Below, piece by piece: positions 25,689 to 34,482 of a DNA stretch of 64,000 nt. A model generated the notes under the pieces. That model searched no databases. It saw nothing but the letters and a program-made list of their open reading frames with translations, and had not been told where the DNA came from. Location of the stretch: contig DASXPH010000098.1 in NCBI GenBank assembly GCA_036493735.1, forward strand, positions 62,001 through 126,000. The letters are read 5' to 3'. Origin of the DNA: AG2 sp036493735. Its GTDB lineage: Bacteria; Gemmatimonadota; Gemmatimonadetes; Gemmatimonadales; Gemmatimonadaceae. Made by a program: the position numbers and the translations under genes. Position 1 is the stretch's first letter, and each line of letters starts with the position of its first letter.

Positions 25689-25850
25689 GGCGAGATCGGA
25701 ATCGGGACGGTGACGAGCCGATGCGAGAGTCACGCCGTGGCGGCCAGATGTGATCCAGCTCACGATCGTCGCCGGCCACGCGCGCTCAGGAGATGGCGCG
25801 TGGCCCGGATCGCGGCGCCCGTTAGGTGGCGCCGCGTGTAGCCTCACTCG

Positions 25851-26099
25851 TCAGGCAGCGCGACCGCGGCCCTTGGGCTGGGTACGGCGCGTCTGCTTCA
25901 GCCACCGTTCCGCCGCCCGAAGCGCGGAGCTCTTGCCGCCATGGCTGGCATCCCCAAAGAACGCGCTGGCCTTCGGCCGCCACCCCTTCGTCGTCTTCCG
26001 GTAGCCGACGCGAACGAAGTAGCCGTGCGTTCTCGTCGTGGGTTGGTCGATGCGGCTGATGCCGGGCGTTAGGCCGCGGCCTTTTGCGGTGCGTGGCAT
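25851..26099 (-). CDS. Small AP2-like DNA-binding domain protein
   Basis: 82 residues. ISRIDQPTTRTHGYFVRVGY, then a basic segment with KASAFFGDASHGGKSSALRA and AERWLKQ, match the three-strand plus helix layout of bacterial AP2/ERF-like domains, which bind DNA and are often linked to homing endonucleases. Here the protein is the domain alone, with a basic C-terminus (KQTRRTQPKGRGR). The gene sits in a stretch where CCTAACG-type words are dense (copies at 25820 and 26067). DNA-binding role is inference. Confidence 0.5.
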   Translation of the reverse strand: MPRTAKGRGLTPGISRIDQPTTRTHGYFVRVGYRKTTKGWRPKASAFFGDASHGGKSSALRAAERWLKQTRRTQPKGRGRAA

Positions 26100-26154
26100 T
26101 AGTTCGGAAGTCTGAGGTTGATCACGATGCTGCGCTATCGCGAGAAGGGACCCA

Positions 26155-26301
26155 CCTAACCACCAATTTGGTCACGCGCATTAATGGTTTCTTAGCGTCG
26201 CGCACGAAACCTAACCGCAAGGGATGCCACGGCAAGGGCAATGCCTGCATAACTAGGCCAAGTCGTTAGGTCGCCCAACGGGCCTCACGTGCCTGCCTAA
26301 C
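26155..26301. repeat. Cluster of CCTAAC words in a noncoding gap
   Basis: Copies of CCTAAC lie at 26155-26160, 26210-26215 and 26296-26301, with CGTTAGG at 26264-26270. The last overlaps the stop of the following small gene. Flanking copies are at 26067 and 26522. The 197-bp gap (26100-26296) holds no gene I can support. Confidence 0.6.
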
Positions 26302-26449
26302 CGCCACGCTTGAAGAACTGGACGGCGCGCTCGTGCTTTTCGGCGGCCGCCCGAGTGCGAAACGTGCCAAGATTCCGTCGCTTCCCCGTCTTGGGATCCT
26401 TCTTCCGGGAGTAGAGCCGATACTGGCCATCCTTGAGCTTCCTGATCAT
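26297..26449 (-). CDS. Conserved-looking 50-residue basic protein
   Basis: ATG at 26447-26449 preceded by GGAGG with a 6-base spacer, and a TAG stop at 26297-26299. The product begins MIRKLKDGQYRLYSRKKDPK, continues TGKRRNLGTFRTRAAAEKHE and ends with RAVQFFKRGG. It is strongly basic, with a GxYRLYSRKxDPKTGKRRNLG strand pair and an EKHERAVQ helix, a layout like small integrase N-terminal (Arm) domains or nucleic-acid-binding microproteins. Function unknown. I consider it a real gene because of the ribosome site, codon pattern and apparent compact fold. Confidence 0.75.
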   Translation of the reverse strand: MIRKLKDGQYRLYSRKKDPKTGKRRNLGTFRTRAAAEKHERAVQFFKRGG

Positions 26450-26523
26450 CGCGATCCTCCGTCCGTGGATGTGCTCTCGCGCCGGCGCGGACCTCGCGCC
26501 ATCTGTTTAAGCAGCGCCAATCG

Positions 26524-27138
26524 TTAGGTAACGGACTGCCCGCTCACGCGCACGGCGGGCGATCCCAGCCTGCTATCGTCGGGGTGCAACTGCTCGTAGC
26601 GCTCGCGGGGGAGCACATAACGAATCGCGGCCGGCTCGTGTGGATCATTGCCCGGACCGTCGAACGAGAAGCCGGTCGATCGAAGGACGCCGATCGACGC
26701 GACGAGCTCCGGCAGGGTATGGGCGATTACCATACGCACGCGAGCGTCCGCGAACGCGCGGGCGAGCAGGCCCTCGACCGCTTCGCTGGCGAAGCCGCGC
26801 CGGCGATGTTCCGGGACAACGCCGTAGCCGATCTCGACGACCCCCTGATCGTCCGGAGGTCCCTTGTAGCCAACGACGCCGACGAGGCGCGGCCGTGAGG
26901 CTGCGTCCGCGGGCGCTTCGGCGATGTAATAGATGCTCCAGTCGGCGTTCTCCGGATGCTCGGCGAGCCAGTTGATGGTCCACCGGACCGCATCGGCGTC
27001 ATAGAGCTCGGGCGGCCAGCTGTCGGGAACGGCGACGCCGATCGCGGTGCCTAACGCATCACGAGAAACGAGCTCGGCACCGAGCGTGTCGGCAGAGGCC
27101 TGGAGAAGGAGGAGCCGGTCGGTGCGAATCGCGCTCAT
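26524..27138 (-). CDS. GNAT family N-acetyltransferase (RimJ-like)
   Basis: 204 residues. MSAIRTDRLLLLQASADTL is the N-terminal strand of RimJ/RimL-type enzymes. The acetyl-CoA site is VVEIGYGVVPEHRRRGFASEA (R-R-R-G-F loop), followed by VIAHTLPELVASIGVLRSTGF, which contains the S-I-x-V-L-x-x-x-G-F helix of the family. Acceptor unknown. It ends in VSGQSVT next to a CGTTAGG copy at 26522-26528. The STAS gene lies 12 bp upstream on the same strand. Confidence 0.9.
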   Translation of the reverse strand: MSAIRTDRLLLLQASADTLGAELVSRDALGTAIGVAVPDSWPPELYDADAVRWTINWLAEHPENADWSIYYIAEAPADAASRPRLVGVVGYKGPPDDQGVVEIGYGVVPEHRRRGFASEAVEGLLARAFADARVRMVIAHTLPELVASIGVLRSTGFSFDGPGNDPHEPAAIRYVLPRERYEQLHPDDSRLGSPAVRVSGQSVT

Positions 27139-27150
27139 CCCACGTGGTCG

Positions 27151-27555
27151 TCACGCGCGGGCATCGTCGTCGTCGCGTTGACGGGTGGACGTGTCGCCGG
27201 GGCGTGGGGGATTGGGTCGCACGGTGAGGTCCGCCGATGTAGAGCTGTCGTCCTGGCCAAGGGCAAAGAGGGTATCCAGTCGCGTGAGCTCGAAGAGCGT
27301 CCGCAGGTCGTCGTTCAGGTTCGTTAGGCGAAGTGAGCCGTCGGCTTCGCGAACCTTCTTGGAGAGCGAGACGAGGGCGCCCAGGCCGGCGCTATCCACA
27401 TAGCCGGTGTCCGAAAAGTCGATGACGAAGTTCCGGACACCACGATCGATCTCCGACGTGACTGCTTCGCGCAGCTGTTGGCGGTTGCCGGCGACCAACT
27501 GCCCCTCGACCTGAATCAGCGTGGTGTCACCCTGCCGTGTGCTGCGAACACTCAT
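27151..27555 (-). CDS. STAS-domain anti-sigma factor antagonist
   Basis: 134 residues with the STAS fold: TTLIQVEGQLVAGNRQQLRE, then NFVIDFSDTGYVDSAGLGAL with the phosphorylatable Ser55, and an acidic/Arg-rich tail (after GQDDSSTSADL) of low complexity. In partner-switching systems such proteins bind an anti-sigma kinase and are inactivated by serine phosphorylation. No RsbW-type kinase is adjacent, so its partner is elsewhere. Ends 12 bp before the GNAT gene. Confidence 0.88.
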   Translation of the reverse strand: MSVRSTRQGDTTLIQVEGQLVAGNRQQLREAVTSEIDRGVRNFVIDFSDTGYVDSAGLGALVSLSKKVREADGSLRLTNLNDDLRTLFELTRLDTLFALGQDDSSTSADLTVRPNPPRPGDTSTRQRDDDDARA

Positions 27556-27607
27556 GACCGTCCCCTCCCTGCCGGCGAGTCGCCCTCGCGCCGGACGCCG
27601 TCAGCGT

Positions 27608-28135
27608 TCAGAGCCCATAGCGCTCGCGCAGGAGCTTCGCGTGATGACGCTCGTGTCCGGCAATTACGAAAGCGAGTGCGCGGACGGAGATCGGATTGTT
27701 GTTGGCGATACCGCGCCTCGCCAGCTCCTCGTCGTTCAGATAGCGGAAGAGATGGACCGTCGAGACGCGAATCGCTCGAAATTCGTCGACGAGATCGGCG
27801 ATCGGGCGCTCGTTGAATCGGCCCGCGGGCACGTACGCGTTCTCGTCGAAGCCAGGCAACGGCTGGCCATCACCGCGCGCAAAGCGGAGCGCCCGATGCG
27901 CGAAAATTCGCTCGGCGTCGCAGAGGTGGCCAACGACTTCCTTGATGGTCCATTTTCCCGCGGCGTAGGCGTACAGAGCACGCTTGTCGTCAACCCCGCT
28001 GACCAAGCGAACGGTCTCGCGATTCTGCTCCGCGAGCAGCTCGACGAGGTTACCGTCGGGGACGAGCGAGATGTATCGCTCGTAGTACGAGAGGTACTCG
28101 TCGGAGGCAGGGCGAGGCGAGAGGGTGGTCGACAT
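27608..28135 (-). CDS. DinB-family protein
   Basis: 175 residues, a four-helix bundle with metal-binding histidines in GHLCDAERIFAHRALRFA and AFVIAGHERHHAKLLRERY, characteristic of the DinB/YfiT superfamily. These proteins act as metal-dependent thiol transferases or hydrolases and include damage-induced members. GWTIKEVVGHL-type sequence (GKWTIKEVVGHL) is the conserved start of helix 2. Substrate unknown. It is separated from both neighbours by short gaps on the same strand. Confidence 0.88.
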   Translation of the reverse strand: MSTTLSPRPASDEYLSYYERYISLVPDGNLVELLAEQNRETVRLVSGVDDKRALYAYAAGKWTIKEVVGHLCDAERIFAHRALRFARGDGQPLPGFDENAYVPAGRFNERPIADLVDEFRAIRVSTVHLFRYLNDEELARRGIANNNPISVRALAFVIAGHERHHAKLLRERYGL

Positions 28136-28216
28136 GGTTTGTGGATGATCGTCAGCGGAGAAGGTACTGCGCTCGCGCTGAAATGTTGAGAGCAGTGCCC
28201 GTCCTGGCGCGATTCG

Positions 28217-29593
28217 CTATCGATTGAGGGCGAGGGCGCCATCCGCCGCCAGGGGAGGACCGATGTGCGGCTCGTTTTGCCGCTCCGCCGCCGCCAGCTG
28301 ACCCTGGCGTCGCCCGAGCCAGAGACCGAGCGCAAGCCACGCCGCGGCGAACGGCACGGCTCCGAACGCGGCGCCGCTTGCCCCGAGTGCGAACACCAGG
28401 AAGAGCTGGTACGTCCAGGCCCCGATCTGGTCGCCGGCACGATAGACGAAGGTCTCGATGAAGCTCTTTGCCTTGTACTTGTCCTCGCGCGGCACGACGG
28501 TGAAGAGCACTTCGACCGCTGGATTCGTGAATCCCAAGTTGGTACCGCGCCGGAGGACGGTGAAGACGACGACCGTCGCCAGAATGGGTGCGAGACCGAG
28601 CGCGGTGAACCCCAGCACCGTGAGCGCCGGAAGCAGCGCCAGCGTCGCCGCGAGCCCAAACCAGCGAATGACACGGCCCGTGAGGAAGATCTGGGTGACG
28701 ACTGTGAGTGTTTGAACGGCGAGCTCGATGTACCCGAGCACGGCGGTACGCTCGTCGGCGCCGGCTGCGTATCGACGGACAATATCGGTCAGCTCGAAGT
28801 AAAGAAATGTGCTGCCGATCGTGTAGAGGATCTGAAAGCCGGCAATGCCGAGCAGATATGGCGAGCGAACAGAACTGACCAGGCCGGCCCAGACACTGCC
28901 ACCGATCGGCTTCTCCTCCTTCTCGCTCACCCCGGCCGTGTCGGTCGCAGCACGAAACGATGTCGTCGGGAACCGGGCGACGAGGAGCGACGCGATCTCG
29001 AGCAGCGCGATTGAGATGAGCAGCAGGTTGACTGTTCCGATTCGCCTGGCCAGCGTCGCGGTGAGCAACGAGCCAGTGATCGATCCGAGTGTGCCGCCGA
29101 CGCCAATAAACCCGAAGAGTCGCTTCGCCTGGTCGCTCCGGAACACGTCGGCCATGAGGCACCAGAACACCGACGTGATGAACAAGTTATAAACGCTGGC
29201 CCAGAGATAGAACACGATGCCTACCCAACGCGGGCCAAGCGATTGGGCGCTCGCCGTCGTGCGCATCACAAAGAAGAAGACGACGAGATTCGCGGCGAAG
29301 AACTGATACGTGATCGGTATGAAGCGGCGAACGGGAAGGCGAACGACGAGTGAGGAGAAGAGGGGGTTCGCGACGAGCATCACGGCGAGCGTGCCCGCGA
29401 ACAACCAGGGCAGCCGCGACACGCCGTTCGAGACGGCAACCGCGTCGCGAATCGGCCGGAGAATGAAATAGCTACTGAGAACGAAGAAGAAGAAAACGAA
29501 CGAGCTCCACATCGCGGTCGTTTCATTCGGCCGCACGTCGACCAGCCTACGGAGCAGCGTCGGCTTTTCCCCGTTCTCGGCCAATTCGTTCAC
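28217..29593 (-). CDS. ATP/ADP-carrier-like (NTP/NDP exchange) major-facilitator transporter
   Basis: 458 residues and about twelve membrane spans. The first span carries FVLSSYFILRPIRDAVAVSNG, the signature of the bacterial relatives of Npt1-type nucleotide transporters, with VFWCLMADVFRSDQAKRLFGF between spans. Many free-living members have no proven substrate, so nucleotide exchange is only a family-level guess. The start overlaps the stop of the upstream TAT-exported epimerase-like gene by 4 bp, so the two are translationally coupled. Confidence 0.85.
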   Translation of the reverse strand: MNELAENGEKPTLLRRLVDVRPNETTAMWSSFVFFFFVLSSYFILRPIRDAVAVSNGVSRLPWLFAGTLAVMLVANPLFSSLVVRLPVRRFIPITYQFFAANLVVFFFVMRTTASAQSLGPRWVGIVFYLWASVYNLFITSVFWCLMADVFRSDQAKRLFGFIGVGGTLGSITGSLLTATLARRIGTVNLLLISIALLEIASLLVARFPTTSFRAATDTAGVSEKEEKPIGGSVWAGLVSSVRSPYLLGIAGFQILYTIGSTFLYFELTDIVRRYAAGADERTAVLGYIELAVQTLTVVTQIFLTGRVIRWFGLAATLALLPALTVLGFTALGLAPILATVVVFTVLRRGTNLGFTNPAVEVLFTVVPREDKYKAKSFIETFVYRAGDQIGAWTYQLFLVFALGASGAAFGAVPFAAAWLALGLWLGRRQGQLAAAERQNEPHIGPPLAADGALALNR

Positions 29594-30765
29594 GAATTCG
29601 CCTTGGCGTGCCAGGCCGCGAGCACCTCCGCCTCACGCTGCGCCGAGATCCCAGCGATCGCTCCGGCCGCGAGCTTGTCCTGCGCCTCCTGCGGCCGCGT
29701 CTTGTTCCACTCGAGCGTGTCCTTGATCGTCACGTTCAGGGGACGGAAGGTGAGTCCTTTCGCCAGCGCCCGATCGATGTTGCGGCGGTCGAAGCCCGCC
29801 GTCGGGCCGTTAGGCGGCACGACGATCGGCATGTCCCGCCAGCCTCGAATCTTCTGCTCCTGCAGGAACGACCAGGGAACCCAGGTGAAGCGCGCATCGG
29901 AGCCGCTCACTTCCTTGCATGCCTGCAGGAACTGACCCATGGGTAGTGGCTGGCGAGGGCCGGTAGCGTTGTAGATGCCGCCCCCGTCGCGCGGGCCCTT
30001 CTCGGCCATGCGGACGGTCCACTCGGCGAGATCACGGGCGTCGATGAACTGCGTCACATCGTTAGGCTCGCCTGGAGCGAGCACCTCACCGCCGCGAGCG
30101 ACGCGCACGGGCCAGTAGGTGAAGCGATCGCTGGGATCGAGCAGTCCCACGATCAGGCCGGGCCGGATGATCGTGAAGATGCCGAGATAGTTGTCCTGGA
30201 CTTCCTTCTCGGAGCGCGACTTCAGCGCGCCGTAGTAGCGGCCGAAATTCTGTCGGTCGAGCGTGTACGCATCGAGACTGTCCGGCATTGGCGTCGTCGG
30301 CGCCGTCTCGTCCGCATTCGGCACCGAGTTGTCCGGGTAAACGGAGATCGTCGAAATAAAGATGTAGTGCCCCGTGTTGCCCTTCATGTACCGCGCGACG
30401 TTGCGCACCCACGCCGGAGCTGTGGTCGGGTTGTCGATCACCACGTCGAACTTCTTTCCAGCGAGCGCCGACGTGTCGTTGTTCAGGTCACCGATGAGCT
30501 GATCGACCTGCCCCTTGAACATGTCAGGCCGCGTCTTGTTGCGATTGAAGAGCGTGATGTGGTGACCACGGCTGAGCGCGTAGTTCACCTGCTCCGGACC
30601 CATGAATCCCGTGCCGCCAAGGATTAGAATGTCGAGTGGCTTGCTCGCATGGCCAGGCGACGATGCGCGGTCGTCGCCCAACGCGATGCGTGGTACGATG
30701 CCGAGGCCGACCGCGCCCGCGGCGGCCGCGGAGCGGATGAGGAACTCGCGTCGAGTAGTGGACAT
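29590..30765 (-). CDS. TAT-exported NAD-dependent epimerase/dehydratase-like protein
   Basis: From ATG 30763-30765, 391 residues. It opens with a twin-arginine signal (STTRREFLIRSAAAAGAVGL). The Rossmann start ILILGGTGFMGPEQVNYAL, then ITLFNRNKTRPDMF, and a later NATGPRQPLPMGQFLQAC are those of the extended SDR family resembling chloroplast mRNA-binding CSP41/isoflavone reductase relatives. Export through TAT fits a folded, cofactor-bearing periplasmic protein. The catalytic YxxxK is seen as YGALKSRSEKEV. Substrate unknown. It is coupled to the transporter gene downstream. Confidence 0.85.
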   Translation of the reverse strand: MSTTRREFLIRSAAAAGAVGLGIVPRIALGDDRASSPGHASKPLDILILGGTGFMGPEQVNYALSRGHHITLFNRNKTRPDMFKGQVDQLIGDLNNDTSALAGKKFDVVIDNPTTAPAWVRNVARYMKGNTGHYIFISTISVYPDNSVPNADETAPTTPMPDSLDAYTLDRQNFGRYYGALKSRSEKEVQDNYLGIFTIIRPGLIVGLLDPSDRFTYWPVRVARGGEVLAPGEPNDVTQFIDARDLAEWTVRMAEKGPRDGGGIYNATGPRQPLPMGQFLQACKEVSGSDARFTWVPWSFLQEQKIRGWRDMPIVVPPNGPTAGFDRRNIDRALAKGLTFRPLNVTIKDTLEWNKTRPQEAQDKLAAGAIAGISAQREAEVLAAWHAKANS

Positions 30766-30916
30766 TGCGTTGAGGGGCTGAGGCTGCGGGTTGGTCGCTG
30801 GTAGTCGAGAGCTATTCGTGCCGCGACGAAAGTGGAACATGGAGCGAGGCGCCGGAACGGTACAGACGTCCCGGTGCCTCGAGGTGTACGGAATCTGTTG
30901 ACTGCGGAGCGACAGC

Positions 30917-33190
30917 CTAGTGCAACGTGCCTACGGCGTCCGCCAGCTGGCTGACGAGCGTAGCCTCGCGTTCGAGCGCGGCCGCGACCCGCTCGATCTC
31001 CCCATTCACCGACGACCACTGGCCCTGCTCGATTGCCTCACGAATGCCCGGCATCGTCTTGACGCCGTAGCCTGTATAGTATCCAGGCGCGTAGAGCAGA
31101 TGCGTGTACCAGGGCCGCTTTGCCAGCCCATCGCTCGTCGTGAGGGCGCGCTCGGCCTGCAACAGTCGATCGTTGATCGACTTCAACGACGATGCGCCGG
31201 CGCTTCCAGCCTGCGTGACTCCGCCGTGATCCACCCACTGCCCGTACGCGCGCTCGTAATGCTGTGCCGCTCGGGTGAGTGAGTCGAGCGCATTGAGAAG
31301 CGGTGCGAAGTCGAACTGTGGCGCGCGGGTCTCCGCCGCCGGCGCGCGGGTCGGGGTGCGCGGATCGTTCGTCGCGGCGAAGAGTCCTTCCTCGATCTCT
31401 CGATTCCTCTCGGCAATCTCGGTCGCGCGTCGATCGCGCAACTGCTGAAGCTCGGTGGCGTACCGTTGTGCCGTCTCGGCGAGGTTAGTGAATGCGAACG
31501 GCAGAAGATCCGCGTCCGCAAGACGCATCACGCTCTGACCCGCGGCCTGGGCGAGCGCGCGTCCATAGACGAATGCCGTATCGCTGAAGTGCGTATACCA
31601 ATAGAAGTCGTCGTAGATCGAGTGGTAGATGCCGCCCGGATCCTCGCCGCCATAGCCAAGATTCAGCGACGCGATGCCGAGGTGCTGAAGGAAGGGCGAG
31701 TAGTCCGAGCCCGAGCCGAGCGCGCCAATGCGGAGATCTTCCCGCTCGCGCGCCTCACGGCGCACTTCGGGCGAGCCAAGCCGGATTTCCGCGGCCTGAT
31801 TGCGCTTCCACGTGCTGACGCCCGCTTCCGGGTCGGGAACGTCCTTCTCGACGCCATTGATGAACTTCTCGAGAGTATGCGAACCCTCGAGACCGAGGTA
31901 GCCGCGGCCGTTCGTATCGCTGTTGAGATATGCGACCGCATGCTGGCGCAGCTCGTCCGCGTGCGTCTCCGCCCACTCCGTCGAGCCGAGCAGGCCTGGC
32001 TCCTCACCATCCCACGCAGCGTAGATGATCGTGCGCTTCGGCCGCCATCCCTGCTTATACAAATCACCTAACGCACGCGCCTCCTCGAGCTCGGCCACGA
32101 GGCCCGAGATTGGATCCTCGGCGCCATTCACCCATGCGTCGTGGTGGTTCCCGCGGATGACCCACTGCTCGCTCTCAGTCGTGCCCGGCAGTCGTGCAAT
32201 GACATCGTTGAGTGTTTTCAAACCCCAGTCCGACTTCACGCGCAGGTGCACTCGCGCCGCACCCGGACCGAAGCGATAGGTGACGGGCAAACCTCCGCGC
32301 CACGATTCCGGTACCACGGCGCCCGTGAGAGCGGAGAGCAGCGGCTCGGCATCACCGTAGGAGATCGGCAGCACCGGGATCTTGGTGATCGTCGGCGCTT
32401 CGGCGACGGTGTAGCGCTTGGCGTCCTTCGTCGCGCCCACACCCGGCGTCAGTGGATCACCAGGATACGTGGGCATGTCGGCAACACTGCCGCGCTGAAC
32501 GCCGTCGCGCGGTCGCATCGGCCCCTTGGGGAAAACGTCGCCATCAGCGTATCCATCGTCGCGCGGATCCGAGTAGATCAGACAACCGACGGCCCCGTGC
32601 TCCGCAGCCACCTTCGGCTTGATACCGCGCCACGAGCCACCGTACTTCGCGATGACGATCGCGCCCTTCACGGACACACCGTGGCGCTCGAGCTCCTCGT
32701 AATCGGCGGGCACGCCGTAGTTCACAAAGACGAGCGGACCGGTGACGTCACCGTCGATCGAGTAGGCGTTGTACGACGGGAGCTGCTCGTCGTGCTGACC
32801 CGACGTGGGGTCTCCCGGCACCGTTGGTTCCTGCAGCTTCGCGCGGAAGGTCGTCGGAGACACGAGCTCGACGACGCGCTCCTTTGGCGTGGGAAATAGA
32901 ACGTCGAAGTTCTCGATCTCCGCCTGCCATCCGAGGGAGCGAAACTGATCGCGAATCCACTCGGCGTTCGCTTTGTCGTACGGAGAACCAACATGATGCG
33001 GGCGCGCCGAGAGGTGCTCCATCATGCTTCGCATGCGGGCAGGATCGGGAATTGCCCGAAAGCGCGTCTCCCAGTCACGTTCGACACGGGAGGATTCCGC
33101 GGTGAAGCCGCGGAGGACATCGGGGTTGGGAGCGCGCGGAGCCAGCGTCAGCGCGCCTGCTCCGAGGAGCAGTGAAACGGAAAATCGCAT
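30917..33190 (-). CDS. Secreted M28 peptidase (glutamate carboxypeptidase II/transferrin-receptor-like)
   Basis: From ATG 33188-33190, 757 residues with a signal peptide (MRFSVSLLLGAGALTLA). The PSMA-like order is present: N-terminal PHHVGSPYDKANAEWIRDQF, a protease-associated insert (GPLVFVNYGVPADYEEL ... KGAIVIAKYGGSWRGIK), the zinc site NHHDAW, DGEEPGLLGSTEWAE, NSDTNGRG and YHSIYDDF, and the C-terminal dimerisation domain. It would release C-terminal amino acids, often glutamate, from peptides outside the cytoplasm. The gene is divergent from a CopD-like gene across 198 bp. Confidence 0.93.
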   Translation of the reverse strand: MRFSVSLLLGAGALTLAPRAPNPDVLRGFTAESSRVERDWETRFRAIPDPARMRSMMEHLSARPHHVGSPYDKANAEWIRDQFRSLGWQAEIENFDVLFPTPKERVVELVSPTTFRAKLQEPTVPGDPTSGQHDEQLPSYNAYSIDGDVTGPLVFVNYGVPADYEELERHGVSVKGAIVIAKYGGSWRGIKPKVAAEHGAVGCLIYSDPRDDGYADGDVFPKGPMRPRDGVQRGSVADMPTYPGDPLTPGVGATKDAKRYTVAEAPTITKIPVLPISYGDAEPLLSALTGAVVPESWRGGLPVTYRFGPGAARVHLRVKSDWGLKTLNDVIARLPGTTESEQWVIRGNHHDAWVNGAEDPISGLVAELEEARALGDLYKQGWRPKRTIIYAAWDGEEPGLLGSTEWAETHADELRQHAVAYLNSDTNGRGYLGLEGSHTLEKFINGVEKDVPDPEAGVSTWKRNQAAEIRLGSPEVRREAREREDLRIGALGSGSDYSPFLQHLGIASLNLGYGGEDPGGIYHSIYDDFYWYTHFSDTAFVYGRALAQAAGQSVMRLADADLLPFAFTNLAETAQRYATELQQLRDRRATEIAERNREIEEGLFAATNDPRTPTRAPAAETRAPQFDFAPLLNALDSLTRAAQHYERAYGQWVDHGGVTQAGSAGASSLKSINDRLLQAERALTTSDGLAKRPWYTHLLYAPGYYTGYGVKTMPGIREAIEQGQWSSVNGEIERVAAALEREATLVSQLADAVGTLH

Positions 33191-33388
33191 CGCTATCTTC
33201 TCAACCGAGCGGGAGAAATTGAAGGTTGGAAAGCTGAAGATGGCGACGCGACCATCGCGGCGGAACGGCACCTGCATTTTCAGCGGCCCAACGTCGAGCA
33301 CGCCTCGGCAGTAATAGAGCGTCTCTACCACCATGGCGAGGAACACGTGCAAGCTGCTCAGTCGTTGATAAAGTGGCCGCAACCGATC

Positions 33389-34324
33389 ATGGAGTACATC
33401 GGCTTCATCGGGTCCTTTTTCCCGGCTGGAGCGATTGGATTTCGATATGTCGTCATGCGCGGGGCGCTGGCGAGAGGCGAGCTCGCGACGGCCAATCGCG
33501 GCGGCATCGACACCACCTGGAGACGCGTGTACGCGGAGACCGCGCGCCGGGCAGCCGCGATCGGCTTGATCGGCATCCTCGTGGGCATCGGACTAATGCT
33601 ATACCAGCTGCCGGGCCTCGCCGCGCGCAAACACGTGACAGTATCGCAGCTGCTCACGCAGAACGCCGCCGTTGCCATTCAGGCGCTGTTTCTCGTTGTT
33701 GCACTGATTGGCTTCGTGCTCGCCCTGCGCGGCAGCACGATTGGGTGGGCTCTCGCGGCGATCGGCTTTCTCGTGGAGCTGCTGCGCAACGGATTGGTCG
33801 GACAGTGGAAGGATCTCGCGAATCCAATGCACGTGCTCGCCGGCGGTCTCTGGATTGGCACATTGTTCGTGATGGTCGTGGCTGGAATTGCCGTCGTCCT
33901 GCGCAACGAAGTCGCCCGTGAATACCGTGGCGCGATCGTCTCCGACATGGTGTACTCGTTCTCGCCGCTAGCGCTGACAGCGGCGCCCGTGCTCGTGCTG
34001 TTCGGCGTGATCATCGCCTGGGAGCACCTACATGTGCTGTCGAATCTCTGGAAGTCGGCGTACGGAATCGCGCTGATCGTCAAGCTCTGTTTCGTGGCCG
34101 CGGTGTTCTCGCTCGGCGCCTGGAACTGGCAGCGGCAGAAGCCGACGTTAGGCAGCGAGGGCGCGGCGATCGCAATCCGTCGCTCCGCGACATCGGAGGT
34201 GGTGGTGGCAGCTTTCGTCCTCGCGGCGACGGCGGTGCTGTTGAGCATCCCGGCGCCTCGAGCGAAGAAGCCGACAGCGCCGGCTCCGACACCCGCAGCT
34301 ACAGTAGGGGAACCGAGTCAGTGA
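33389..34324 (+). CDS. CopD-like membrane protein
   Basis: From ATG 33389, 311 residues (an in-frame ATG at 33347 is possible). Eight hydrophobic spans. The central PMHVLAGGLWIGTLFVMVVA, with the His and Trp of the CopD HxxxxxxW pattern, and a second AWEHLHVLSNLWKSAYGIAL, match copper-resistance D domains, which move copper across the inner membrane or act as membrane-bound oxidase partners. The C-terminus is a Pro/Ala-rich tail. No CopC gene is adjacent. It is the last gene before the 21-bp repeat locus. Confidence 0.75.
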   Translation: MEYIGFIGSFFPAGAIGFRYVVMRGALARGELATANRGGIDTTWRRVYAETARRAAAIGLIGILVGIGLMLYQLPGLAARKHVTVSQLLTQNAAVAIQALFLVVALIGFVLALRGSTIGWALAAIGFLVELLRNGLVGQWKDLANPMHVLAGGLWIGTLFVMVVAGIAVVLRNEVAREYRGAIVSDMVYSFSPLALTAAPVLVLFGVIIAWEHLHVLSNLWKSAYGIALIVKLCFVAAVFSLGAWNWQRQKPTLGSEGAAIAIRRSATSEVVVAAFVLAATAVLLSIPAPRAKKPTAPAPTPAATVGEPSQ

Positions 34325-34482
34325 GGCGTGGCGCGAGGCTGATTTGAAACCTTTCGGTGTAGCTGGTAGGAATCGCGACGTCGACGGCCAGTCCAGGGGC
34401 GAGGTCTCAGCATCGAGTCGACTGGCGTGAGATTACGGCGGCGTCAGGGATCAGAAAAACCTGACGACTCGGTGGAAACCGG

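Noticed and set aside
26100..26296. tRNA or small RNA gene in the gap
   Set aside because: I could not form a cloverleaf, and no promoter or terminator is evident; the gap is dominated by the CCTAAC words.
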